64,000 nucleotides of DNA from Bacteroidota bacterium (GTDB lineage Bacteria > Bacteroidota > Bacteroidia > J057 > JADKCL01): the NCBI GenBank assembly GCA_016718825.1, contig JADKCL010000005.1, positions 186,001 to 250,000 of the forward strand, in the 5' to 3' direction. The translations under genes and the position numbers were made by a program. The notes under the pieces were generated by a model. That model was not told the origin of the DNA and made no database searches. It saw nothing but the letters and a program-made list of their open reading frames with translations. Shown piece by piece: positions 48,825 through 57,660 of this stretch; position 1 is the stretch's first letter, and every line of letters starts with the position of its first letter.

Positions 48825-51401
48825 ATGAAAAAACAAATTTTGCACAAGCTGCTATTGTTTCTGCTGTTCAACATTCTGATCTGCGCGACTGTGCCTGCGC
48901 AAGCCCTTCAGATTGTCTCTACGTCTTCCACCCCGGCCTGCGGCGCGGATGGGAGCGCTACCGTCAATGTTATTGGCGGCACCCCACCTTATACGTACTA
49001 CTGGCTCGGCCCCAACGGGATGCAAACGACCCCCACCAATACACTTACTGGTGTAGGCGGTGGGGATTATCGCGCAATTGTAGAAGATGCTGCTGCGGGA
49101 TGGGTTGCACAATGGATTACGATTCCACGTCCATTTCTCCCGGTCCTCACAACTACGGATGATGTCTGCAACGGCGGCATCGGAGCTGCAACTGTGAACG
49201 TAACGGGTGGAAATCCGCCGTTTTCCTATCTCTGGAGCAATGGGCAATCTACCAGCGCGATTACAGGGCTATCCGCAGGTGTTTATGAAGTGACGATCAC
49301 CGATGATGTTACGGGCTGTTACATCTCCCCGCAGATGGACTCGTCGTTATATGCCGTCATACAGAATACTTCACCGGTGCAGCTGACGACAAGTTCTGTG
49401 GGAACTACCTGCGCAAATGGACAGGCGAGCGTTGTCGCGACGGGAGGTACTGCCCCGTACAGCTACTTCTGGAGTACAACTCCGCCGCAGTACACCGCCA
49501 TAGCTTCCGGACTCAATTCTGGCTCGTATCAAGTGACCGTTACCGATGCCGTGGGCTGTACAGCAACACGTTGGGCATGGGTTAGTCAATTGCCAAACGG
49601 GATCACGGCCGCTGTCGGAGGTACGGATGAAACCTGCCTTCAGGCGAATGGGTCTGCATTTGTGACCGTGAGTGGCGGAGTGCCACCTTATGCCTATCAA
49701 TGGAGCAACGGTACGGTTGCACCCGCGATTACCAATCTGAGTTATGGCAACTATTCCGTCACGATTACGGACGCCTTCGGCTGCACCAAAATTGCTCAAC
49801 GACATGTTGCGCGTACCGAACCACTGACCTTGACGCTTACCGAAACCGTGCCCAATTGCAACAATACCGGCGGTGCCATGTCCGTTGCCGTGACGGGCGG
49901 TACTTCTCCCTACAGCTACCTCTGGAACAATGGGCAAACGACAAATTCGATTTCCAACCTTTCCGCTGGCTACCACGGACTCCGGGTGCAAGATGCAAAT
50001 GGCTGCGAGGACTATTCCTATGAGGACTTGGAACTTCCCCAGAATTGCTACGGCCTGGTAACGGGTAACATTTACGGAGACATGAATGCCAACTGCACGA
50101 ACGATCTTGGCGATCTGCCTTTTGGTGGAACTGTCGTCGAAGTTGGTTCGAGCTGGGTTCCGACCAATTATCAAGGCTATTACGAAGAATATGTTCTTCC
50201 CGGAAGTGTCACCATTGAGCAGACCGTGGTTCCCGAGTATTTCGCAGTAGCCTGTCCCGTAGCACCCGGCACCATCACCCTGCCAAATGTGGCTGCCGGA
50301 ACAACGTATGCAGGAAATGATTTCTACGATCAAGCGACGAGTATAACCTCCGATTTGAGGGTACAGTTCTGGAGCGGTCCAGCGCGTCCAACAGCGCCCC
50401 AATTGGTCACCATCGGGTATCAAAATGCAGGTTCTACTGCCTTGAATGCCACCGTGAGTTTTGTCCATGATCCGCTTATGACGCTCTTGAATGGCGGTTC
50501 CAATCTCACGAATTACAATCCTGGCACAAGGACGCTCACCTACAATATCGGGGTTTTGCATCCACATCAAGCTGGTTATTTGCAAGCGTCATTTTCCATC
50601 CCGACGAATGCCGTTTTTGGGACGCCTTGGTCGCATACGGTTGAGATTTTGCCGTCTGCGAATGATGTTTTTCCATCAGACAACAGTTATACCGCCGGCG
50701 CAACCGTCATTGCAGCCTACGATCCCAACCGCAAAACGGTCGTGCCCGAGGGCCAACTTCAACCCGATGTCGATTCCCTGCTCACCTACACCATCGAATT
50801 TCAAAACACCGGCAATGATACTGCCTTCACGGTCAGGCTGATGGACACACTTGATGCCGATTTGGATCCACTTTCCATCGAAGTCCTCGGCGCAAGCCAT
50901 CCCTTCACATGGGACATCGACGCCCCAGGCTTTCTTGAATTCAGATTCGACCACATCATGCTGCCCGATAGCCATATCAACGAACCGGCAAGCCATGGTT
51001 GGCTCATGTACCGCATCAAGCTCAAGGACAACCTTCCCCTGGGAACGCAGATCACCAACACTGCTTCGATCTACTTTGACTACAATGCGCCGGTGGTCAC
51101 CAATACGACGCTGAACACATTTGACCTTGTAGCCATCGACGGTCCAACTGAGTTGGAGCGCAACTTCAGCCTTTACCCCAATCCGGCGCATCAGCAGGTG
51201 AATGTCCAGTTGGATGCAACTTGGTCAGGTAAAACTGAGGTCCGGCTTTTGGACCTCAATGGCCGTGGCTTGCGGTCATTCCAACTCGGCCCGTCCCAAC
51301 ACCATTTCGCATTGGATGTTTCCGACCTCCCAGCCGGAATGTACCTTGTGGAATGTATCAACGCTAAGTGTCGGGAGGTTCAGAAACTCATCGTACAGTA
51401 A
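48825..51401 (+). CDS. SprB-repeat surface protein with T9SS tail
   Basis: 858 residues from MKKQILHKLLLF (frame open from 48792). Signal peptide ends VPAQ. At least five SprB-type repeats follow (GNPPFSYLWSNGQSTSAITG, GVPPYAYQWSNGTVAPAITN, GTSPYSYLWNNGQTTNSISN), then a DUF7619/DUF11-like domain (YDPNRKTVVPEGQLQPDVDS, IEFQNTGNDTAFTVRLMDTL) and a type A T9SS tail (NFSLYPNPAHQQVNVQL). SprB itself is the moving gliding adhesin; smaller repeat proteins like this are probable surface adhesins. Confidence 0.92.
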   Translation: MKKQILHKLLLFLLFNILICATVPAQALQIVSTSSTPACGADGSATVNVIGGTPPYTYYWLGPNGMQTTPTNTLTGVGGGDYRAIVEDAAAGWVAQWITIPRPFLPVLTTTDDVCNGGIGAATVNVTGGNPPFSYLWSNGQSTSAITGLSAGVYEVTITDDVTGCYISPQMDSSLYAVIQNTSPVQLTTSSVGTTCANGQASVVATGGTAPYSYFWSTTPPQYTAIASGLNSGSYQVTVTDAVGCTATRWAWVSQLPNGITAAVGGTDETCLQANGSAFVTVSGGVPPYAYQWSNGTVAPAITNLSYGNYSVTITDAFGCTKIAQRHVARTEPLTLTLTETVPNCNNTGGAMSVAVTGGTSPYSYLWNNGQTTNSISNLSAGYHGLRVQDANGCEDYSYEDLELPQNCYGLVTGNIYGDMNANCTNDLGDLPFGGTVVEVGSSWVPTNYQGYYEEYVLPGSVTIEQTVVPEYFAVACPVAPGTITLPNVAAGTTYAGNDFYDQATSITSDLRVQFWSGPARPTAPQLVTIGYQNAGSTALNATVSFVHDPLMTLLNGGSNLTNYNPGTRTLTYNIGVLHPHQAGYLQASFSIPTNAVFGTPWSHTVEILPSANDVFPSDNSYTAGATVIAAYDPNRKTVVPEGQLQPDVDSLLTYTIEFQNTGNDTAFTVRLMDTLDADLDPLSIEVLGASHPFTWDIDAPGFLEFRFDHIMLPDSHINEPASHGWLMYRIKLKDNLPLGTQITNTASIYFDYNAPVVTNTTLNTFDLVAIDGPTELERNFSLYPNPAHQQVNVQLDATWSGKTEVRLLDLNGRGLRSFQLGPSQHHFALDVSDLPAGMYLVECINAKCREVQKLIVQ

Positions 51402-51425
51402 TTCCTTTTCATCTTTTTCAGCGCC

Positions 51426-51456
51426 AAAAAGGTCACTCCATTGGGGTGGCCTTTTT
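51426..51456. terminator. Bidirectional terminator between convergent genes
   Basis: A 14-bp stem with two G-T pairs (51426-51439 with 51443-51456), ATT loop, five As before and five Ts after. The stop codon of the minus-strand gene (51433-51435) lies within its left arm. Confidence 0.88.
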
Positions 51457-52830
51457 AGTTGTCGGAATCACCATTCCCCCCTCCCAAAGCAGGAGCATCA
51501 GCATCAAAACCAAGTAGGGCGCCAGAAATCGGGGGCGGTACGAGATATAAACCAGATGAAAGACAATCGGAATCGCTGTGAGCATGCCCATCACCAGCAA
51601 TTCCCAAGTCGTTCTGCGGCGGATCCAAAGTACCAATCCGGCGACCAAAACAAGCCACCAAAGCCACCAAACCACAGGCATGTACACATTGCCAAATTCA
51701 AGGCTGCGCCAGATTTTGGGGATTTCATTGGCATGGTCGGCGAGGTTGTAGCCGTAGTTGACCGCCATGAGGCTGTCGATATAGTCATATTCCGCTTGCG
51801 GATGGTAATAATGCAGGCCGGGCGTGAAGCGGTAGTCGATGTAATTGAGTGAATGGACAAAGTGGAAATTGTCGGTAACAAATTGTTTTTCGGCTTCCCA
51901 AAAATGGCGATCCATGATCTGCTTGGCGACGATCCCAAACAGGCTGTCGCAACTGTTGATGCCTTCGTGCGCTGCGTAACCGCGTCGTTCCCAGTCTGCA
52001 ACGCAGTCCTTGTACCCCAGATAGGTCAATTCCCGACGCAGTTCGCGGTGAGCGACAAATTTTCCGTTTTGAAAGAGGTAAGGATGCACCCATCGGGCAA
52101 ATTCGGGATTGCCGGCTTCGGTGCTGTCATACAAGGCCGAAGAGAAGTCCCAGCGCACCCGCCCTTCGACCGTGTAGATATCGCCTTCGTTGATCGTTCG
52201 CTGTCCCACAAAGACAAACATATAGCAGGCTGCAAACGGCAACAATGTAAGCATCAGTCCACGTAAGCGCGCCTTGAGCGGGAAGCCCGCACGCACAAGC
52301 ATGAGCGCGAGCAACGGCATGTGGATCATCGCGCTCAACTTTGCCATAAAGCATAGCCCCATGGCAAGTCCCAAGAAAAGGGCGTCTTGCCAGCGTCCAT
52401 AGCGCATCCACAAGATCAGCATCGCCACGGTGAGCAGCGCAAAGCTGGTAAAAAAGCTCTCCGCCAGCATGGAATGGTTGTAAAACATGGTCAGCGGCTC
52501 AAGCGCCGCCAACAAGCATGCGATCACCAACAGCCATTGCCGGCCATGAAACAACACTGTTGCCAAAAAGCTTGCCGACAGCGCAAAAAACAGGCTTTGG
52601 AGCCCCACGATGAACCAGACATCGGGCCAGATTTTTGTGCAAACCGCGATGTAAATATTCAACAAAGGGTTGTGATAAATGTCCCAACTCAGCCCGCCAC
52701 GAATGAAAGAATTGGTATCGATCTCGTACAAGGGGGTGCCCAATGCGAGCATCGTCCATTGGATGGTCGCGATCAAAACGACGCCAATCCAAAAGAATTT
52801 ATCCCGAAAAATTGTTGCGATGCGTTGCAC
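51433..52830 (-). CDS. Polytopic GT-C-like glycosyltransferase or related membrane protein
   Basis: 465 residues with about ten spans. The first loop after span 1 has YEIDTNSFIRGG (acidic residues as in GT-C enzymes, for example GT39/ArnT types), then LLAALEPLTMFYNHSMLAESFFTSFALLTVAML typical of this fold, and a long soluble region (about 215-345) before the last spans. It would use a lipid-linked sugar donor on the outer face of the inner membrane. No closer assignment. The C-terminus ends within the shared terminator. Confidence 0.75.
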   Translation of the reverse strand: MQRIATIFRDKFFWIGVVLIATIQWTMLALGTPLYEIDTNSFIRGGLSWDIYHNPLLNIYIAVCTKIWPDVWFIVGLQSLFFALSASFLATVLFHGRQWLLVIACLLAALEPLTMFYNHSMLAESFFTSFALLTVAMLILWMRYGRWQDALFLGLAMGLCFMAKLSAMIHMPLLALMLVRAGFPLKARLRGLMLTLLPFAACYMFVFVGQRTINEGDIYTVEGRVRWDFSSALYDSTEAGNPEFARWVHPYLFQNGKFVAHRELRRELTYLGYKDCVADWERRGYAAHEGINSCDSLFGIVAKQIMDRHFWEAEKQFVTDNFHFVHSLNYIDYRFTPGLHYYHPQAEYDYIDSLMAVNYGYNLADHANEIPKIWRSLEFGNVYMPVVWWLWWLVLVAGLVLWIRRRTTWELLVMGMLTAIPIVFHLVYISYRPRFLAPYLVLMLMLLLWEGGMVIPTTKKATPME

Positions 52831-53379
52831 GACGGAAAATTAAGCATTCTCTACGAGCAATTCTGCCTGGAATCTTACGCGATGGCGGATGCCGCTTGTT
52901 GCGATCAGATTCATGAAATTCACCATTTTATCTGGGATTGAGCAGGTTGGTTGTCCATTTTCTATTGCCAGTTGGGTCAAATTTTCATGAAAAGGGTTGT
53001 AATTCTAATGGAAAGAATGTAAGATTGTGCCAATTGTTGATTGATAATTGGCAGTGCGCGCTATTGTTCTCTAGCTATTTAGGAAAGGTTCCACTTTTTC
53101 TACCTCTTGGAATCTTAACCATTTTTCAAGATAGCTCCACTGCCAGAATAAAATCCGGGGAATGGTTGACTGCCATTTTCCGGTTTTTTCTTTTGCGGAA
53201 ATGGGTCGTTACAGGTTTGCCTTTGCGTGGATCAGGCCCAAGTCATCGCATTGAGGATGTAATCGGTTACATTCACTGGCCGAACGGCGTCCTGTTTCGG
53301 CAGTTCCTGCATTAATTTTGCGATGGCGAATCCCCGAATGAAAGCAAATTCTGAGAGGTGATCTGCCAACGAAAAGCAA
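52831..53379. other. 549-bp intergenic region, no clear gene
   Basis: AT-rich sequence between divergent genes. It holds an 8-bp inverted repeat (TGCCAATT at 53028-53035, AATTGGCA at 53046-53053). On the minus strand a short protein-like frame (about 53232-53345, including VNVTDYILNAMTW) may be a gene remnant, but it has no supported start. The plus-strand frame 52938-53315 looks non-coding. Confidence 0.55.
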
Positions 53380-54084
53380 ATGAAAACGAAAAAGAAACTT
53401 GTAGTGCTCACCGGCGCGGGCATCAGCGCTGAAAGTGGAATCGCGACCTTTCGCGGAAGCAACGGCCTCTGGGAAGGCCACGACGTGACCCAGGTTGCCT
53501 CTCCGCAAGGCTGGCAAAAGGACCGCGAGCTTGTCCTCGAATTTTACAATCAACGGCGCAGGCAGATGGTGAAATGCCATCCCAATGCCGGGCACAAAGC
53601 CTTGGCGGACCTCGAGCAGTATTTCGACGTGCAAATCATCACGCAAAACATCGACGATCTCCATGAGCGGGCCGGTTCGACCAAAATCCTGCACTTGCAC
53701 GGGGAGATTCTCTATGCCCGCAGCACCCTCGATCCCAAGCTGTTGTATCTCTTGGAAGGCGGCAAGGACATCGTGGTCGGCGACAAATGCGAACGTGGCT
53801 CGCAACTGCGCCCGCACATTGTTTGGTTTGGCGAGGATGTGACAGAGTTTCAAAACGCTGTTTACCTTTCGAGGGAAGCAGATGTGTTTTTGGTGGTCGG
53901 CACCTCGCTCGTGGTTTATCCGGCGAATACCTTGGTGACCTATGCGCCCAAAAACGCACCGGTTTTCATCGTGGATCCCAACAAACCCGACATGGTTTCC
54001 GGCTCCAAGTACCGGTTTATCGAGGAACCCGCCACCACGGGCATGGCCAAAATCATGCAGGAGCTCATCGCGCTTTCTGAATAA
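53380..54084 (+). CDS. cobB: Sir2-family NAD-dependent deacylase without zinc cysteines
   Basis: 234 residues, cytoplasmic. Sirtuins remove acyl groups from lysine using NAD. Motifs: GAGISAESGIATFRG (12-26), TQNIDDLHERAG (88-99), catalytic His107 in LHLHG, then RPHIVWFGE and VGTSLVVYPA. The four zinc cysteines (two CxxC) of classical sirtuins are missing; the region has just DKCERGSQL. This is known in a subset of bacterial sirtuins. Transcribed alone, ending at the 54132-54163 hairpin. Confidence 0.94.
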   Translation: MKTKKKLVVLTGAGISAESGIATFRGSNGLWEGHDVTQVASPQGWQKDRELVLEFYNQRRRQMVKCHPNAGHKALADLEQYFDVQIITQNIDDLHERAGSTKILHLHGEILYARSTLDPKLLYLLEGGKDIVVGDKCERGSQLRPHIVWFGEDVTEFQNAVYLSREADVFLVVGTSLVVYPANTLVTYAPKNAPVFIVDPNKPDMVSGSKYRFIEEPATTGMAKIMQELIALSE

Positions 54085-54131
54085 ACCTCCCGCTTTGTAG
54101 AATTTTGACATCCCCGTTTCGGGGAAATAGT

Positions 54132-54163
54132 GCCATGCGTGACCCCTCAAAGTCGCGCATGGC
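54132..54163 (+). terminator. Terminator after the sirtuin gene
   Basis: GCCATGCGTGAC (54132-54143) pairs with GTCGCGCATGGC (54152-54163; one G-T pair) around 8 nt, followed by TGTTTTA. Confidence 0.75.
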
Positions 54164-54212
54164 TGTTTTATGGCCCTATTTTTGCCTAATTTTCCAGCAA
54201 AATCCACCGTCA

Positions 54213-56231
54213 ATGCCTCGAATCAAGGTTCTTGTCTTTTCGTTGATCCTTCTGCTTTCAGCCAATGCAATGTTTGCGCAGTTGGATCAATTGATGCCTG
54301 TCCCCAAAGTCGTCAAGCCGGGCACAGGGAAATTTCGCGTCACCGCCAAGTTCGTGGCAAGTATTCGAGAGAAGACTCCCACCCGTGCGGACGATGGTGT
54401 ACGGCGGTTTTTGCAACGTCTCGACGGACGCACCGGCCTCAATATTCCTGATTTTCCCAACACCATTTCCTTTCCGGTCGATGGTTTGAATGTCCTGATC
54501 GACCACCCCGGGGAACTCAAACTCCATGAGGATGAGTCCTATATATTGGTAATTACCCCTTCACGTATGATGCTCGAGGCGGTGACCGATATCGGCGCAC
54601 TCCGGGGAATGGAAACTGTACTGCAATTGCTCAGTGTGGATGGCGAAGGCTTTTATTTTCCCGCTTGCCGCATCGAAGATGCGCCGCGATTCCCCTGGCG
54701 CGGACTGCTCATCGACGTTTGCCGCCATTGGCAGCCGATGGATGTGATCAAACGCAACCTTGACGGCATGGCCGCAATGAAGCTCAACGTCTTTCATTGG
54801 CACCTCAGCGAAGACCAAGGCTTCCGCATCGAAAGCAAAAAGTTCCCCCGGCTCCATCAAATGGGCTCCAACGGCGATTATTTTACCCAAGAGCAAGTCA
54901 AAGAAGTGATCGCCTACGCTGATGCCCGTGGCATTCGAGTGGTACCCGAATTTGACATTCCCGGTCATAGCACTGCTTGGTTTGTCGGCCATCCCGAGCT
55001 CGCAAGTGCGCCGGGACCTTACGCGATCGAGAAAAAATTCGGGGTATTTGACCCCGCCATGAACCCCGCCAATGAAACCACCTACAAATTCCTGGACGAA
55101 TTCCTGACCGAAATGTGCGCCCTGTTTCCCGACGAATATTTCCATATCGGCGGTGACGAAAACGAAGGCAAGCAATGGGAGAAAAATGCGGAGGTCAATC
55201 AACTTAAAAAGGACAAAGGCTTGGCCGACAACCATGCCGTTCAAGCCTATTTCAACCAGCGTCTGCTTGAAATCCTGACGGAAAACCGCAAGCGCATGGT
55301 TGGCTGGGACGAAATTTTGCAACCTTCGATGCCGACCAACATCGTGATCCAAAGCTGGCGCGGCAAGGAAGCTCTGATCAAGGCAGCGAATGCAGGCTAT
55401 GACGTGATGCTCAGCAGCGGTTACTACATCGACCTTTGTCAGTCGGCGAGTTTCCACTACGGGCACGATCCATTGCCGGCCGATGTGGTGTTGGATGCCA
55501 AAGCAAAAGCCCATGTTTTGGGCGGCGAGGCGACGATGTGGGCCGAATTGGTTTCCCCGGAGACGATTGATTCACGGATTTGGCCGCGTACTTGCGCGAT
55601 TGCCGAGCGGCTTTGGTCACCTGCGGAAGTCAAGGACGTCGCCGATATGTACCGCCGGCTCGCGAAGGTGAGCTTGAATCTCGAGGAATTGGGACTCACG
55701 CACTTGCGTTACGCCGAGGTGCTCATGCGCCGTGCCTTGGCTGGCGAGACAACGGGTCCGCTGCGGACATTGTGCGCGGTCATTGGCCCGTTGCAGGGGT
55801 ACAAACGGCATGGCCAAGGAATTGCCTATTCGACGGAAACGCCCTTGACCCGCCTTCCTGACATGTGTGTGCCCGATCCGGAATTGCCGCGGGAGTTTGG
55901 ACGCGCCGTCGATGAATTCCTCGCCAAATCAGACCCGATTCAGGGAATGGTCGTGAAAAATTGGCTCGATGTCTTCCGCAACAACCACAAGGAGCTCGAA
56001 AATCAGGCAGCCAACGCGCCTGCCATCCGGCCGATGTTGCCGATCTCGCAGCAATTGCAAGACCTGAGCACGGTGGGAATCGGTCTGCTCGACATGCTCG
56101 AAAAGGGCCAATCCGATGCCGCACGCAAGGATCAATACCGCCTCACGATCGAAAAAGCCCGCACACCCGTCCAAGAATGCGAAATTCAAATCGTGGATGC
56201 TGTGGCGAAGATTTGGGACAAGGGGAAATGA
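54213..56231 (+). CDS. Beta-N-acetylhexosaminidase (GH20)
   Basis: 672 residues from MPRIKVLVF (frame open from 54105). Signal peptide ends MFAQ. An N-terminal GH20b domain (about 25-150) precedes the catalytic barrel: RGLLIDVCRHWQP, KLNVFHWHLSEDQGFRI, HIGGDENEGKQW with catalytic Asp315-Glu316, and VIQSWRG. GH20 enzymes release terminal GlcNAc or GalNAc by substrate-assisted catalysis. C-terminal helical domain of about 150 residues. First gene of a block that includes a sugar MFS transporter, ROK kinase and GH92. Confidence 0.95.
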   Translation: MPRIKVLVFSLILLLSANAMFAQLDQLMPVPKVVKPGTGKFRVTAKFVASIREKTPTRADDGVRRFLQRLDGRTGLNIPDFPNTISFPVDGLNVLIDHPGELKLHEDESYILVITPSRMMLEAVTDIGALRGMETVLQLLSVDGEGFYFPACRIEDAPRFPWRGLLIDVCRHWQPMDVIKRNLDGMAAMKLNVFHWHLSEDQGFRIESKKFPRLHQMGSNGDYFTQEQVKEVIAYADARGIRVVPEFDIPGHSTAWFVGHPELASAPGPYAIEKKFGVFDPAMNPANETTYKFLDEFLTEMCALFPDEYFHIGGDENEGKQWEKNAEVNQLKKDKGLADNHAVQAYFNQRLLEILTENRKRMVGWDEILQPSMPTNIVIQSWRGKEALIKAANAGYDVMLSSGYYIDLCQSASFHYGHDPLPADVVLDAKAKAHVLGGEATMWAELVSPETIDSRIWPRTCAIAERLWSPAEVKDVADMYRRLAKVSLNLEELGLTHLRYAEVLMRRALAGETTGPLRTLCAVIGPLQGYKRHGQGIAYSTETPLTRLPDMCVPDPELPREFGRAVDEFLAKSDPIQGMVVKNWLDVFRNNHKELENQAANAPAIRPMLPISQQLQDLSTVGIGLLDMLEKGQSDAARKDQYRLTIEKARTPVQECEIQIVDAVAKIWDKGK

Positions 56232-56350
56232 ATGAGAAATGAGAATAGGATAAGGTAGCACATCAGGAAGTGTTGACGTAGTTAGCAGCCTTGAAAGTCA
56301 TGAGTAATCGGCGGTTTCATGGACGTTTTCAGTTTGCAACAAGCAGGCAA

Positions 56351-56384
56351 TTAATTTCTAATTTCTAATTTTTCATTTCTAATT
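56351..56384. repeat. Phrase repeat (AATTTCTAATTTCTAATT type) before cutC
   Basis: The words AATTTCTAATTT and TTTCATTTCTAATT repeat immediately before the cutC ATG. The complement of the same words (AATGAGAAATGAGAATAGG) follows the GH20 stop at 56230-56250, so the two ends of the 153-bp gap carry inverted versions. Confidence 0.7.
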
Positions 56385-57134
56385 ATGCCCTCCCAATTTA
56401 CAATAGAAGCAGTAGTTGACAGTCTGGATGCCGCCTTGGCGGCTGAAGCAGCAGGTGCAGACCGCCTTGAGTTATGCAGCGGCTTGGATTTGGGCGGACT
56501 TACGCCCGGGGGCGGGCTGCTTGCGAGCGTGTGTTTGGCCGTGCAAATTCCTGTGCATGTGCTCCTGCGCACACGAGGGGGCGATTTTTTGTGCACCGAT
56601 GCCGAATTTGAAACGCTGTTGATCGAAGCAGAAGCAGCGCGGGAGATGGGAGCCGCGGGCATCGTAGCGGGCATCTTGCTGCCCCATGGGCGGATTGACG
56701 TTGCGCGGATGCGCCTGTTGGTGCAAACGGCAGCGCCGATGCCGGTGACCTTTCACCGGGCCTTTGACCGCGTGACGGATCGTGAATCCGGCTTGGCGGA
56801 TTTGTTGCAGACGGGTTGCAACCGATTGCTGGCAAGCGGTTTGGCGGGTTCGGCGCAGGAGGGCGCGGAGAATTTGGCATGGTTGCAAAAGCAAGCCGGG
56901 GACCGGTTGATCGTGATGCCCGGAGGCGGTGTCACCGCCGACAATGTCCGCGGTATTGCTGAAATTACCGGCGCAGTCGAGTTTCACCTCTCTGCCATTC
57001 GTCAGGAACCGAGCAAAATGACCTTCCATCCGACCTGGCAATCCAACGAACAAACCAAGACCTGGGTACCTGCCCCTGAAAAGGTGGCTGCACTCAAGGC
57101 AGTTTTGACCGAATATTTCACTGAAAAAAGATAG
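56385..57134 (+). CDS. cutC: CutC-family protein
   Basis: 249 residues, TIM-barrel. Signatures: AAEAAGADRLELCSGLDLGGLTPGGG, IPVHVLLRTRGGDFLCTDAEF, VTFHRAFDRV and GCNRLLASGLAGSA, then IVMPGGGVTADNV. The family was named for copper homeostasis in E. coli, but that role is disputed. The protein is shorter and later-domain poor compared with no known alternative; length is normal. It is 3 bp from a TPR gene and lies in a glycan-use block. Confidence 0.94.
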   Translation: MPSQFTIEAVVDSLDAALAAEAAGADRLELCSGLDLGGLTPGGGLLASVCLAVQIPVHVLLRTRGGDFLCTDAEFETLLIEAEAAREMGAAGIVAGILLPHGRIDVARMRLLVQTAAPMPVTFHRAFDRVTDRESGLADLLQTGCNRLLASGLAGSAQEGAENLAWLQKQAGDRLIVMPGGGVTADNVRGIAEITGAVEFHLSAIRQEPSKMTFHPTWQSNEQTKTWVPAPEKVAALKAVLTEYFTEKR

Positions 57135-57137
57135 AAA

Positions 57138-57566
57138 ATGGCTGAATTGAGCGACAAAGTGTACGAAGAAATTGAGACTCTCTGCGAAAAGGCCGATGCC
57201 TTGGCAGATGGCGGCGAATATGCAGATGCGATCCGCAAATACTGGGAGGCTTATGACTTGATCCCCGAACCAAAGGCCGATTGGGAAGCTTCCTTGTGGG
57301 TGTTGGGCGCCATTGCCGATGCCAATTTCATGGGCGGCGATTTCGCTGCAGGCCGCGACAACCTCGCCAATGCCATGCATTTGCCCGACGCCATCGGCAA
57401 CCCCTTTCTCCATCTCCGTCTGGGACAATGCCAATGGGAACTGGGCGACCTCGACCGCGCCGCCGATGAACTGACCCGCGCCTATGGATTGGCCGGCGAA
57501 GAGATCTTCGAAGGGGAGGACAAAAAGTACTTTGAGTTTTTGAAGACGCGGATTGAGATGAGTTGA
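57138..57566 (+). CDS. Small cytoplasmic TPR-like protein
   Basis: 142 residues of helical hairpins with TPR features (EKADALADGGEYADAIRKYWEAYDLIP, LRLGQCQWELGDLDRAADELTRAYGLAG), ending KKYFEFLKTRIEMS. It resembles the small acidic proteins annotated as TPR or tail/effector-linked immunity-like in other phyla, but no toxin is nearby. It begins 3 bp after the cutC stop, so they are cotranscribed. Confidence 0.78.
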   Translation: MAELSDKVYEEIETLCEKADALADGGEYADAIRKYWEAYDLIPEPKADWEASLWVLGAIADANFMGGDFAAGRDNLANAMHLPDAIGNPFLHLRLGQCQWELGDLDRAADELTRAYGLAGEEIFEGEDKKYFEFLKTRIEMS

Positions 57567-57611
57567 AGCCAGTTCGCTAGAACGGCATGTAAGAAAACTT
57601 CAGCTTTATCG

Positions 57612-57641
57612 TTTTAGATTGCAAAAAACTCGCTATCTTCG
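57612..57641 (+). promoter_or_regulatory. Probable promoter of the sugar transporter/kinase genes
   Basis: TTTTA (57612-57616), a 17-bp spacer and TATCTTCG (57634-57641) fit the Bacteroidota pattern with one change in each element. It lies 20 bp before the transporter ATG. Confidence 0.4.
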
Positions 57642-57660
57642 ATGAAGTCGAATTTGCTGA

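Noticed and set aside
48825..50040. Repeated motifs in the adhesin considered as DNA tandem repeats or CRISPR
   Set aside because: The repeats are conserved as protein (SprB repeats) but diverged in DNA, with no constant repeat and spacer lengths.
53232..53345. Short protein-like minus-strand segment before the sirtuin gene
   Set aside because: About 40 residues look coding (VNVTDYILNAMTW), but there is no good start and the upstream part is antisense to the sirtuin; it is noted only as a possible remnant.
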